The translations under genes were made by a program, and so were the position numbers. The notes under the pieces were generated by a model, which saw only the letters and a list, made by a program, of their open reading frames with translations, was not told where the DNA came from and did no database searches. Shown here in pieces: positions 27,162-35,616 of a stretch of 64,000 bases of DNA (within the stretch, counting starts at the first letter, position 1; each line of letters opens with the position of its first letter). The DNA comes from DATFXM01 sp035315885 (GTDB lineage Bacteria; Acidobacteriota; Blastocatellia; UBA7656): contig DATFXM010000140.1 of the NCBI GenBank assembly GCA_035315885.1, positions 1 to 64,000 of the forward strand, read 5' to 3'.

Positions 27162-29147
27162 ATGATAACCTTCGATAAAATCCTCATCGCAAATCGCGGC
27201 GAAATCGCTCTTCGTGTGATGAGAACTTGCCGGCAGATGGGCATCTCAACCGTTGCCGTCTACTCCGACGCGGATGCGCGAGCCCTCCACGTGCGTTTTG
27301 CCGACGAGGCGGTTCACATCGGCGCAGCCGCGTCGAAAGATTCCTACCTCAACATTGAGAAGATAATTGAAGCCGGCAGCCGGAGCGGCGCTCGCGCGAT
27401 TCATCCGGGCTATGGCTTTCTCTCCGAGAACGCCGACTTCGCGGAGGCTTGCGAATCCGCCGGCATGACATTTATCGGTCCTTCTCCGGACGCGATCCGC
27501 AAAGCCGCAGTGAAAAGCACCGCTCGTAGGATAATGGCGGGCGCGGGGGTACCGGTCGTTCCCGGCTACGACGGCGAAGAACAGTCCGCAAAGGTACTCC
27601 GCGGAAGAGCGGAACCGATAGGAATGCCTCTCTTGATTAAAGCCTCGGCCGGCGGCGGAGGCAGGGGCATGCGAATCGTTCGCGAACCGCGCGAACTCGA
27701 CGAAGCGATCGAGGCAGCGCGGCGCGAAGCCGAGAAGGCGTTTGGCGATGGCGACTTGTTGCTCGAGAAGTATGTCGAAGGCGCGCGGCACATCGAGGTG
27801 CAGATCCTTGGAGACAAGCACGGCAATCTGATTCACCTCTACGAACGCGAGTGCTCGATACAACGCCGTCATCAGAAAGTCATTGAAGAGAGCCCGTCAC
27901 CTGCATTGAACTCGGAGCTGCGAAATAAAATATGCGCCGCGGCGCTCGAGGCCGGTCGTTCCATAGACTACACGAACGCGGGAACGGTAGAGTTCATCCT
28001 GACGCCGACAGCCGAGTTCTACTTCATTGAAGTCAATACCAGACTTCAAGTCGAGCATCCGGTGACTGAGATGATTACCGGTGTCGATCTGGTGAGGCTC
28101 CAGATTGAGATTGCTGCCGGCAATAAGCTTTCACTCAAGCAGGAGGAGATCAGACAGGCCGGGCACGCAATTGAGGCTCGCCTTTACGCTGAAGACCCGA
28201 ATATCGATTTCTTGCCTGCGGCCGGTACACTCCTCGAGTGGTGCGAGCCAGAATCAGTAGAAGGCTTGCGAATCGACGCGGGTGTTGATCGAGGAGCTGA
28301 GGTCGGTATTCATTACGATCCGATGCTCGCTAAGGTGATTGCACACGCGGCTGATCGCGAATCCGCGCGAAGAAAACTCATTCGGGGATTGAGTCAGCTT
28401 TTCGCTCCCGGTGTACAGACGAACCGCGAGTTTTTGATCAACACGATCGATCATCCGCAGTTTGCCAGCGGCAGGTTCCACACGGGCTTTATCGCGGATC
28501 ACATCGAAGAGCTGACTGTGCGAGGTGATCCTACCGAAGATCTGGTCGCTGCGGTCGTAGTCGCGGTGTACATAGACGCGCTGCGTCAAGCGGATGCTGA
28601 GATTTTGCCGGGGTTGCCGCCGCACTACCGGAACAATCCCTTTCGCGATCCATCGATTCGTCTACAGGTGCAAGAACAGCCGATCGATGTCTCGTGGAAG
28701 ACAGTTGGAGATGGCGGCTTCGCGATGAGCTGTGGAGATTGGCAATCCAACGTGCGAGTTATCTCGGTCGAACAGGGCGGGATTCGCGTTACGGTGGATT
28801 CTATTCAACGGCTTTTCCGAATTGCAGAGTCGGGCGATCAGTTCTACGTGCAGTCTAATTCCTGGTCGAAGGTGGTGACTCGCTTACCGCGATATCCTGA
28901 CTCGCGCGCCGCTTCCGAGCATGAGAGCGCCTACGCTCCGATGCCTGGTCAGGTGTTGAAAGTCCTGGTGGCGGTAGGGCAGGAGGTCGCGGCGGGAGAC
29001 GGGCTGGTAATACTCGAGGCGATGAAAGTTGAGCAGACCCTGCGGGCCGCGCAGGCCGGAATTGTCGAAGCAGTGCTTGTGAAGGCGGGGGATGTCGTAG
29101 CGCCGGGAGATCGTCTGGTCGAGATTTCTGCGGCGCCGGCTGTATAA
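27162..29147 (+). CDS. acyl-CoA carboxylase, biotin carboxylase plus biotin carrier subunit
   Basis: 661 residues with domains in order: biotin carboxylase N-terminal (FDKILIANRGEIALRVMRTC), ATP-grasp with the glycine-rich loop (KASAGGGGRGMRIV), biotin-carboxylase C-terminal, an alpha-subunit linker, and a biotinyl domain ending LEAMKVEQTLRAAQAG, in which Lys622 is the biotinylated residue. It carboxylates its own biotin with ATP and bicarbonate. The composition is that of the alpha subunit of methylcrotonyl/propionyl-CoA carboxylases. It follows the beta subunit directly. Confidence 0.93.
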   Translation: MITFDKILIANRGEIALRVMRTCRQMGISTVAVYSDADARALHVRFADEAVHIGAAASKDSYLNIEKIIEAGSRSGARAIHPGYGFLSENADFAEACESAGMTFIGPSPDAIRKAAVKSTARRIMAGAGVPVVPGYDGEEQSAKVLRGRAEPIGMPLLIKASAGGGGRGMRIVREPRELDEAIEAARREAEKAFGDGDLLLEKYVEGARHIEVQILGDKHGNLIHLYERECSIQRRHQKVIEESPSPALNSELRNKICAAALEAGRSIDYTNAGTVEFILTPTAEFYFIEVNTRLQVEHPVTEMITGVDLVRLQIEIAAGNKLSLKQEEIRQAGHAIEARLYAEDPNIDFLPAAGTLLEWCEPESVEGLRIDAGVDRGAEVGIHYDPMLAKVIAHAADRESARRKLIRGLSQLFAPGVQTNREFLINTIDHPQFASGRFHTGFIADHIEELTVRGDPTEDLVAAVVVAVYIDALRQADAEILPGLPPHYRNNPFRDPSIRLQVQEQPIDVSWKTVGDGGFAMSCGDWQSNVRVISVEQGGIRVTVDSIQRLFRIAESGDQFYVQSNSWSKVVTRLPRYPDSRAASEHESAYAPMPGQVLKVLVAVGQEVAAGDGLVILEAMKVEQTLRAAQAGIVEAVLVKAGDVVAPGDRLVEISAAPAV

Positions 29148-29276
29148 ATTGAGTGATGAGTGGTGAGTGCTGGTGAGTGCTAGGCACGATCGACCGCAGC
29201 GCGCGCAGCGGGCGACAGATCGATAACCCTCGGTTAGTTCGCAGTACTCATTACTCAGAACTCAGAACTCAGAACT
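29148..29276. repeat. family A inverted repeat
   Basis: GAGTGATGAGTGGTGAGTGC units directly after the carboxylase stop, and their complement (TACTCATTACTCAGAACTCAGAACTC, about 29,244-29,276) before the next ribosome site. Confidence 0.7.
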
Positions 29277-29301
29277 TTTTCCACGTGGAGGAGCGCTGAT
29301 C

Positions 29302-30483
29302 ATGTCCAGCACGACTGAAGCAGCCCCGGTGGCTGCGCAGATTCCTTATCCTTATTTCACTGATGAACACCATTTCTTTCGTCAAACAGTGAAACAGTTT
29401 GTTGAGGCTGAAATCGCTCCTCACGCGGAAGAATGGGACGAGGCGGGCATATTTCCCAAAGAGCTCTTCAAGAAGGCTGCCGATCTCGGACTATTTGGCA
29501 TCCGTCTGGATCCGAAGTACGGCGGCAGCGGGCTGGATTGGTGGTACACCGCCGCCTACCTCGAAGGCTTTTCATATGCGAACAGCGGCGGAGTGTCCAT
29601 GGCGATGTTTGTTCAGTCCGATATCACATTGCCTGTGCTTGACGAGCTTGGCACCGAGGAGCAGAAGGAAGAGTTTCTGAGGCCCGCCATCGCTGGAGAT
29701 CGCATAGCCGCGCTTGGCATCAGCGAACCGGGAGGCGGGTCAGACGTCGGCGCGCTCAAGACGAGGGCGCGGGTCGAGGGGGACGACCTCGTGATCTCGG
29801 GCCAGAAACTCTGGATCACCAACGGCGTTCGTGCCGATTTTATAATCCTCGCCGTTCGCACCGCCGAAGACCGCTATAAGGGCGTCTCAATGGTACTCTT
29901 TCCGACGGACGTGAAAGGCTTCGCCGTCGGAAAGAAACTCAAAAAGGTCGGCAACCTCTCGTCCGATACCGCTGAGTTGTTCTTCGACAACTGCCGAATC
30001 CCGAAGCGATACGTGCTTGGTGAGATCAACCGAGGCTTCTACTACACGATGCACAACTTTCAAGGTGAGCGTTTGGCGTCTGCCCTCTCTACGGTTGCGA
30101 TGATGGAGCGCGCTGTGGAATGCGCTGTGGCGTACGGCAAGGAGCGGATGGCTTTCGGGCAACCCATCGGTGATTTTCAGGTGTGGAAGCACAGGTTCGC
30201 CGAACACAAGACCAATATCGAAGCGGGCAAATGGCTGTCTTACCGCGCGCTCGATCTGATTAACAGGGGCGAACGGGCGGTGCGAGAGATCACCATGGCA
30301 AAGCTCTACACCAGCGACCTGTCGCAAAGAGTGACTTATGACTGCATGCAGATTTTCGGTGGCTTCGGGTACACCACCGAGTACCCGATTAGCCGTTTCT
30401 GGCGGGACGCGCGCTTGAATACAATCGGCGCTGGCGCATCTGAAATAATGAAGGAGATCCTGGCTAAAGAAGAGAAGTTGTGA
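29302..30483 (+). CDS. acyl-CoA dehydrogenase
   Basis: 393 residues, standard length for a four-domain flavoenzyme. GGAGGAG lies 10 nt upstream. FAD/substrate motifs: LGISEPGGGSDVGALKTRA, GQKLWITNGVRADF and the helical segment FQGERLASALSTVAMME. C-terminal signature FGGFGYTTEYPISRFWRD. The usual catalytic Glu of the YEG motif is absent (IGAGASEIM), so the base may be the Glu of the GERL segment, as in isovaleryl-CoA dehydrogenases; this is an inference. With the carboxylase it would fit leucine/isovalerate-like degradation. Confidence 0.9.
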   Translation: MSSTTEAAPVAAQIPYPYFTDEHHFFRQTVKQFVEAEIAPHAEEWDEAGIFPKELFKKAADLGLFGIRLDPKYGGSGLDWWYTAAYLEGFSYANSGGVSMAMFVQSDITLPVLDELGTEEQKEEFLRPAIAGDRIAALGISEPGGGSDVGALKTRARVEGDDLVISGQKLWITNGVRADFIILAVRTAEDRYKGVSMVLFPTDVKGFAVGKKLKKVGNLSSDTAELFFDNCRIPKRYVLGEINRGFYYTMHNFQGERLASALSTVAMMERAVECAVAYGKERMAFGQPIGDFQVWKHRFAEHKTNIEAGKWLSYRALDLINRGERAVREITMAKLYTSDLSQRVTYDCMQIFGGFGYTTEYPISRFWRDARLNTIGAGASEIMKEILAKEEKL

Positions 30484-30539
30484 GCCCCGTCTTTGCGGCA
30501 GTCTCTGACCCAACCAATCCAACGTCCGGGAGATCGTTC

Positions 30540-31274
30540 TCAGGTCGCTTTCGTCTGCTTCTTGAGACTCCTCGAGTTCACGCTTCGAATGTATGTTTTT
30601 CCATTCGCCTCGCGGAGCTTGAAGTAAGGCTCAAGTCGATGAAGCGTGTTCTGCAACGCCGAATTGATGTGAGCGCGCATTGCTTCGGCTGCTGATGGCG
30701 GATCCCCTCCCGACAATGCCTCGATGAGGTCCTGGTGGCGGCGCGGCGATTGACCGGGCGCGGCCTGTCTGGCAACACACAACCATGTCGAAGCAAGCAC
30801 GTGGTTCTTCTCGATGGCCTCACAAAGAGGGCGGCAACGCGTGCACTCGGCAATTCTTCGATGCAGCTTTTCGTGCAGGCTCAGATAGACGAACCGATTC
30901 CCATCAGTCTGCGTCGAGAGTGCATCCACTCGCGCCGCAAGCTTCTGCAACTCGGACCGCTCGCGTACGGTGGCGACCTCAGCAAATAACCAGGCGGCTT
31001 CTGCCTCAAGCGCCTGGCGCACGACATAGTGGCCTTTCACGTCCTGTTCGGTAGGTATGCGGACCCTTGTGCCCGCGCGCGGGCGACTCTCGAGCAGCCC
31101 TTCGAACTCCAGTCGGATAAACGCTTCGGATACGGGCAGCAGGCTCATTCCCAGCTCATTGGCCAGCTTCCGGCGAGATATTACCCTCCCGATGGGCAGC
31201 TCGCCGCGGAGAATGCGATCACGTAAAACAACGTAGGCTTCCCCCGCCAGACTCACTTCGTGGGATTCGTTCAT
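30540..31274 (-). CDS. GntR-family (FCD) transcriptional regulator
   Basis: 244 residues. N-terminal winged helix: AYVVLRDRILRGELPIGR then SRRKLANELGMSLLPVSEAFIRLEFEGLLES. C-terminal FCD ligand domain with the expected metal/acid-binding His residues (LHEKLHRRIAE, RRHQDLIEAL, RAHINSAL). FadR/VanR-type FCD proteins commonly bind organic acids, which suits an aromatic-acid operon. It is divergent from that operon and probably controls it; the dyads at 31,391 and 31,469 are candidate operators. Its 3' end is convergent with the acyl-CoA dehydrogenase. Confidence 0.85.
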   Translation of the reverse strand: MNESHEVSLAGEAYVVLRDRILRGELPIGRVISRRKLANELGMSLLPVSEAFIRLEFEGLLESRPRAGTRVRIPTEQDVKGHYVVRQALEAEAAWLFAEVATVRERSELQKLAARVDALSTQTDGNRFVYLSLHEKLHRRIAECTRCRPLCEAIEKNHVLASTWLCVARQAAPGQSPRRHQDLIEALSGGDPPSAAEAMRAHINSALQNTLHRLEPYFKLREANGKTYIRSVNSRSLKKQTKAT

Positions 31275-31390
31275 GGGCTGTTTGCCTTGTGATTGCCTCG
31301 CGAGTCAGTAAGTATGATGGCTGTGGTTTTGTGAGTCAAGAAACGCGTCTATCCAGTGTATCCTGGATTGATTGGCTTGGCGATGCGGCT

Positions 31391-31434
31391 CTGTCCTCTA
31401 TGCGCGACCGACCGGTCGCTCATAGCGGGGACAG
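31391..31434. promoter_or_regulatory. long imperfect inverted repeat, candidate operator
   Basis: Left arm CTGTCC...CTATG...GCGACCG and right arm (reverse complement) match almost throughout 20-24 bp, centred on the palindrome CGACCGGTCG at 31,409-31,418. It lies between the GntR gene and the dioxygenase-operon promoter. It could be an operator or a structured RNA element; binding is not shown. Confidence 0.35.
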
Positions 31435-31468
31435 AAGCAAGCTCACTAAGCAACGCGCTCCAATCTGC

Positions 31469-31496
31469 AAATCTGATATAGCAGAATTACAGATTT
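31469..31496. promoter_or_regulatory. dyad AAATCTG-N14-CAGATTT, candidate operator
   Basis: Seven-bp perfect arms separated by 14 nt, ending 3 nt before the putative -35 box. Position and symmetry suit a regulator site upstream of the aromatic operon. Confidence 0.35.
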
Positions 31497-31499
31497 TTC

Positions 31500-31527
31500 T
31501 TGACACCCTTTGAGGCCTTGCCATACT
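31500..31527 (+). promoter_or_regulatory. candidate sigma-70-type promoter
   Basis: TTGACA at 31,500-31,505 and CATACT at 31,522-31,527 with a 16-nt spacer, about 115 nt before the DUF6282 start. The -35 box is perfect, the -10 box matches 4 of 6. Inference only. Confidence 0.4.
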
Positions 31528-31641
31528 CTGGCCTTCGTTTCCAGATGCAAGTTTTCGTATTATCTGAGCGAGGTTTGTCGTCGCTGTCAGCTCTTCTCAA
31601 CGCAAGCAAGAAAGAAGTTCTGAAGATACTCAGGAACATCA

Positions 31642-32568
31642 ATGAGCACTGAAGTACCGGGGTCAGTTGCGGATTCAGTTTCGGATGCAGCATGGGATGC
31701 GATCCAAGGCGCTTATGACCTGCAGGTCCACGTAGCGCCCGACGTGATTGAGCGACGGACCGACGACATCGATCTGGCCAGGGACTTTCTGGCTCGCGGT
31801 CTAAGCGGATTCGTGCTCAAGTCACATTATGTGCCTACCGCTGAGCGCGCTAAGGTGGTGAGGCGCGCAGTGCCCGGCATCGACGCCTACGGTGCAATTA
31901 CTCTCAATCACAGCGTAGGCGGACTCAATCCGGTGGCGATCGAGATTGCCGGCCGTTCCGGAAACAAGATCGTTTGGTTTCCCACGGTGGATGCGGCCAA
32001 TGAAACAGCCGGCCGCCTCGATGGTGGGTCTGAAAAGCTGCCGTTTTGGGCGAAGATCCAACGCGAAATCGCCGCGGCAGGAATTACGCGGCCGCCGATT
32101 ACGGTGCTCGATGATGGACGAATCTCTTCACACGTGCGTCAATGTCTCGAGCTGATAGCCAAGTATGACATGATCCTTGCAACGGGACATCTCGGTCGTC
32201 ACGAGATTTTTCCGTTGGTCAAAGTTGCGCGCGAATGCGGAGTATCGCGGATCATCGTCACTCACGCAGAGTTTCCTTCGCAAAACCTGAGCGGTGATGA
32301 ACAACATAGCCTTGCAGAGATGGGAGCAGTTATAGAGCATTGCTTCACTACCTATCATACGAACAAGGCGAGTTGGCAATCGGTCTTTTCCAACATCCGG
32401 CGCGTTGGTGTCGAGTGTTCGATGCTCTCGACCGATCTTGGACAGGCCACGAACCCTCCGGTTGCGGAAGGTTTCGCATTGTTCGCGCAGAAACTGCTTG
32501 ATGCCGGGTTTGGCAAATCTGAGATTTCGACTATGAGTTCGAAGGTGCCCGGGGAGTTAGTGAGGTAA
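31642..32568 (+). CDS. DUF6282-family protein (amidohydrolase-like TIM barrel)
   Basis: 308 residues without signal peptide. It starts with a metal-site-like segment YDLQVHVAPDVIERR, where an amidohydrolase would have His-x-His; here the first position is Gln. Other conserved-looking segments are AITLNHSVGGLNPVA, ATGHLGRHEI and VTHAEFPSQ. I recognise this as a DUF6282-type protein, whose function is unknown to me. First gene of the operon with galB- and ligK-like genes. In other bacteria, amidohydrolase-fold enzymes (LigI, LigJ) act at this point of protocatechuate degradation, so a hydrolase or isomerase for a ring-cleavage product is a reasonable guess. Confidence 0.65.
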   Translation: MSTEVPGSVADSVSDAAWDAIQGAYDLQVHVAPDVIERRTDDIDLARDFLARGLSGFVLKSHYVPTAERAKVVRRAVPGIDAYGAITLNHSVGGLNPVAIEIAGRSGNKIVWFPTVDAANETAGRLDGGSEKLPFWAKIQREIAAAGITRPPITVLDDGRISSHVRQCLELIAKYDMILATGHLGRHEIFPLVKVARECGVSRIIVTHAEFPSQNLSGDEQHSLAEMGAVIEHCFTTYHTNKASWQSVFSNIRRVGVECSMLSTDLGQATNPPVAEGFALFAQKLLDAGFGKSEISTMSSKVPGELVR

Positions 32569-32586
32569 AGAGGAACGGCGATAAAG

Positions 32587-33312
32587 ATGGACTTGGCAAA
32601 ACAGACAGTTCTTGTAGTGAGTGCTCACGCGGCTGATTTTGTGTGGCGGGCGGGTGGTGCGATAGCGTTGTACTCTTCGCGCGGCTGCCGGGTTCGAGTG
32701 CTATGCCTCTCGTTTGGCGAGCGGGGCGAGTCGGAGAAGCTCTGGAAACAACAGGGCATGACCTTAGACCGGGTCAAGCAAACTCGCTGCGCCGAGGCAG
32801 AACGCGCCGCCGCGGTGCTCGGCGCAGAGATCCGGTTCTTCGATGTCGGAGACTATCCACTGCAGCGTAGTCCCGAGTTGGTAGATCAACTCGTGCAGGA
32901 GTACCGGGCGGTTCAGCCTGCGATAGTGCTTACGCATTCATTTAATGACCCGTACAACGGAGACCACTCGGAGACCAACCGAATCGCGATGGACGCTCGA
33001 GTATATGCGCAAGCCGCCGGTTATCCCGCGGGCGGACAGAAGCTGGGCGCTCCGCCGGTCTTTCTGTTCGAGCCTCATCAAACTGAAATGTGCGAGTTCA
33101 AACCACAAGTGCTGCTGGATATCACCGCAGTGTTCGAGCTCAAGCGGCAAGCCATGGAATGTATGGAGGCGCAGGAACACCTTTGGGAATACTATAGTGA
33201 TCTTGCGCGGCGTCGAGGCACTCAAGCGGTGCGCAATTCGGCAAACAGAGAGATCAAGTTCGCCGAAGCCTATCAGCGAGTCTATCCGCAAGTAACGGAC
33301 CATCTGTCATGA
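32587..33312 (+). CDS. galB: 4-oxalomesaconate hydratase, PIG-L fold (GalB-like)
   Basis: 241 residues. GalB adds water to 4-oxalomesaconate to give 4-carboxy-4-hydroxy-2-oxoadipate in gallate/protocatechuate 4,5-cleavage. Matching segments: VSAHAADFVWRAGGAIAL, CLSFGERGES, THSFNDPYNGDHSETN, FEPHQTEMCEF and QEHLWEYYSDLARRRG, which I recall as closely like the Pseudomonas enzyme. The deacetylase hallmark AHPDD is changed to AHAAD, as expected for a hydratase of this fold. It starts 18 nt after the DUF6282 gene and overlaps the next gene by 4 nt (ATGA). Confidence 0.85.
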   Translation: MDLAKQTVLVVSAHAADFVWRAGGAIALYSSRGCRVRVLCLSFGERGESEKLWKQQGMTLDRVKQTRCAEAERAAAVLGAEIRFFDVGDYPLQRSPELVDQLVQEYRAVQPAIVLTHSFNDPYNGDHSETNRIAMDARVYAQAAGYPAGGQKLGAPPVFLFEPHQTEMCEFKPQVLLDITAVFELKRQAMECMEAQEHLWEYYSDLARRRGTQAVRNSANREIKFAEAYQRVYPQVTDHLS

Positions 33313-34004
33313 ATCACCGCATAGTCAGGAGAATCCGTCGCGCCGACGCAGAGATTATTCAGTTACTCGGCGCGCAAGGCGTGGCCACCATTCACGAGGC
33401 TCAAGGTCGTTCGGGGCTCATGCGTCCATACTTGAGACCTATATACGCGACGGCTCGAATGGCCGCATCGGCAGTGACCGTATCGTGTCAGCCCGGTGAC
33501 AACCTGATGATTCACGCTGCGATCGAGGTTTGCCAGCCGGGCGATGCGCTAGTCGTTGCGACCACGTCTGAGAGCACTGACGGAATGTTTGGCGAGCTTC
33601 TGGCAACATCTTGCCGCGCTCACGGAATTGTGGGACTGGTGATCGATGCTGGCGTGAGAGATGCGGCCGATCTCGCAGCGATGCCGTTTCCGGTTTGGGC
33701 AAAGGCTATTTCGGCACAAGGGACCGTTAAAGCAAGTGCCGGCTCGGTAAACGTGGATGTAGTTTGCGCGGGAGCGCTTGTCCGGCCGGGTGACGTTGTT
33801 GTGGGCGATCACGATGGAGTCGTGGTGGTGAGTCGAGAGTCCGCGCCGGAGGTCGCCCGACTTGCGGCAGCACGGATGGCAAAGGAGGAGAAATCACGCG
33901 AGCGGTTGCGCGCCGGCGAGCTGGGTATTGATATGTACGGGCTTCGGGCCAAAATTGGGGAGCTCGGAATTCAGTACATAGACGAGGAGGATCAGAATGG
34001 GTGA
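33309..34004 (+). CDS. 4-carboxy-4-hydroxy-2-oxoadipate aldolase / oxaloacetate decarboxylase (LigK/GalC-like)
   Basis: 231 residues, RraA fold. It cleaves 4-carboxy-4-hydroxy-2-oxoadipate to pyruvate and oxaloacetate. Supported by GVATIHEAQGRSGLMRPYLRPIY, SGDNLMIHAAIE-like segment (PGDNLMIHAAIEVCQPGDALVV), the GLVIDAGVRDAADL metal/substrate loop, FPVWAKAISAQGTVK and a C-terminal LGIDMYGLRAKIGELG. These are more specific than plain RraA. Overlaps galB by 4 nt and the dioxygenase start by 8 nt. It and GalB act consecutively, which strengthens both calls. Confidence 0.87.
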   Translation: MNHRIVRRIRRADAEIIQLLGAQGVATIHEAQGRSGLMRPYLRPIYATARMAASAVTVSCQPGDNLMIHAAIEVCQPGDALVVATTSESTDGMFGELLATSCRAHGIVGLVIDAGVRDAADLAAMPFPVWAKAISAQGTVKASAGSVNVDVVCAGALVRPGDVVVGDHDGVVVVSRESAPEVARLAAARMAKEEKSRERLRAGELGIDMYGLRAKIGELGIQYIDEEDQNG

Positions 34005-35003
34005 GATAGTCGCGGCGATGGCGACATGTCAGCGCCGCAATTGTTTATCTATCCGCCAGACGAGGATCCGGCTCAACTCGACGCGACTATCGCGGCAATG
34101 CGGCAGCTCGGGAATCTCCTGGATGAAACCAGTCCCGACGTAGTGATCTTCCTCGGAAGCGATCATCTTGAGACCTTCTCAATAAACTGTGTGCCGACAT
34201 TTGCAATTGTTGCCGGCAGTCGCGCGATAGCTGAGTTCGCCGGACGACGTTACGACCTGCCGATCCACCGTGAGATGGCCGAGGATCTCTTGAATCAGTT
34301 GGTGCGCGCCAGGTTCGACATTGCTTACTCGGAGGACGCAGTACTGGGCCACACGTTCGCGGTACCCTTCGAATTTGTGCTTGCGGGACGCAACATTCCT
34401 GTCGTGCCTTTTCACACGAACGTATATATGCCGCCGTTGCCAAGCCCAGCGCGCTGCGCGAGTCTGGGTCGCCAGATCGCTCAGATCGTCAAATCGCGAC
34501 CGGAGAGAGTCGCGATAATTGCGAGCGGCGGGATGTCGCACTACCCGGGGACCTGGAAATACTCACAGCCGGAGTTCGACTTTGACCGGTGGATGATCGC
34601 AGAGCTCGAGGCCGCAAACACCGCCGCGCTCCTGGAGATGACGGTCGAGCAGTTGGATGAGGTCGGGAACACCGAGCTTCTCAACTGGTCAGCTTTGCTC
34701 GGCGCAATTGGAGACGTGCCGGGCGAGCTAATCCAATACACGGATACGTGGCATCACGGGCACGCGATGATGCGCTTTCTGCCGGCGAGGTCCGGTGCGG
34801 GTGAAGGCGGCACTGATCGCTCGACTAGACCTGCCTACAAATTTGAGAACCAGGGTTTCGAGTTCTACAAACATCCTCCCGCCTCTGCGTACAAACGCCG
34901 ATCGCTCGACCGTACTCCGTGCCGAATGAGCTGTTTACTACGCGGAATTCCTGTACGGATTCCTGTGGCGGAGTCGCCCGCTGTACTCCGGTGTTGGCGT
35001 TGA
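33997..35003 (+). CDS. LigB-type extradiol ring-cleavage dioxygenase, frameshifted and 3'-truncated
   Basis: The real start is the ATG at 33,997 with a GAGGAGG box, giving MGEIVAAMAT, but the frame is then lost. From the ATG at 34,026 the frame reads APQLFIYPPDEDPAQ and a good LigB-type class III dioxygenase follows: FLGSDHLETF, GHTFAVPFEF, VPFHTNVYMPPLP, IASGGMSHYPGTW, LIQYTDTWHHGHAMM. Restoring one base after 34,031 would give ATCHAPQLF, with the N-terminal metal-ligand His. The 3' end (NQGFEFYKHPPASAYK) reads into foreign sequence at about 34,895. So the locus is either degraded or misassembled; the expected substrate is gallate/protocatechuate. The nominal last 35 residues are not dioxygenase. 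Confidence 0.75.
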
Positions 35004-35616
35004 TGAAGTCCGCGCCATCAACCGTGATCAGATTGCTGAACGATCTCATGCCGCCAAACGAGATCTGGGTTATTTCAAACTCGGTGAATGTAGTGCCGAG
35101 ACTGGTCCGGCCGGTGGCGACCCCCGGAGTCAGCAGAGCGAAATCAGTGAACAGTCTTCCGCTTACCGGGAGTGAGGCTATTTGTTTTGTTTCGATCACC
35201 TGACTGGTTTCGGTTCGAGTGGGTTCGATAAGCGGGGTCGCGCTGGAGACGTCGACACTCTGCTCGACGGTGGGATTCAGTGTTATGGTGACGGTAGCGC
35301 TTTGGCCCACAGTCACCACTATTCCGCTCTGAGTGTACTTTGCGAATCCGCTGTATGAGGCCGTCAGCTCATAGCGCCCCGGAGGAAGGTTGGGCACCAC
35401 AAAGTATCCGGCGTCATTAGAGGTGGCCGCGTAAGACTGATTGGTGTCCATCTGGCGCACGGTGATTGCGCACCTGACGACTGCTGCTCCGTTTGTGTCC
35501 ACTACAGTGCCGCTGAGCTGAGCGTAGCTTGTTGTAGCCTGGGAGAGTGCGGTGGTTGTACAAACAAGAAGGATCAGAACTGACAGGACACAACGGAGAC
35601 CCCAGGATGGTTTCAT
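34825..35616 (-). CDS. TonB-dependent receptor, N-terminal fragment
   Basis: 263 residues; intact acidobacterial relatives are usually around 1000. AAGGAG is 6 nt before the ATG; a signal peptide ends near TALSQ. Then comes a carboxypeptidase-regulatory-like beta-sandwich (QLSGTVVDTNGAAV, NDAGYFVVPNLPPGRYEL) and the start of the plug domain (LPVSGRLFTDFALLTPGV, SFGGMRSFSNLITVDGAD, PQESVQEFRVVNSSFGTEYGRA). After GTEYGRAIG the family sequence stops and the frame runs on in unrelated sequence. It is cut exactly where the convergent dioxygenase is cut. Probably inactive. Confidence 0.75.
   Translation of the reverse strand: MKPSWGLRCVLSVLILLVCTTTALSQATTSYAQLSGTVVDTNGAAVVRCAITVRQMDTNQSYAATSNDAGYFVVPNLPPGRYELTASYSGFAKYTQSGIVVTVGQSATVTITLNPTVEQSVDVSSATPLIEPTRTETSQVIETKQIASLPVSGRLFTDFALLTPGVATGRTSLGTTFTEFEITQISFGGMRSFSNLITVDGADFINANTGVQRATPPQESVQEFRVVNSSFGTEYGRAIGVCTQRREDVCRTRNPGSQICRQV
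34890..34905. other. rearrangement or assembly junction
   Basis: Rightward, the dioxygenase homology ends at a Tyr-Lys codon pair at about 34,888-34,893; leftward, the TonB receptor homology ends at about 34,898-34,903. Both genes lose their 3' parts at one short interval, as after a deletion or a wrong contig join. I see no insertion-sequence ends or target duplication here. Confidence 0.6.
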
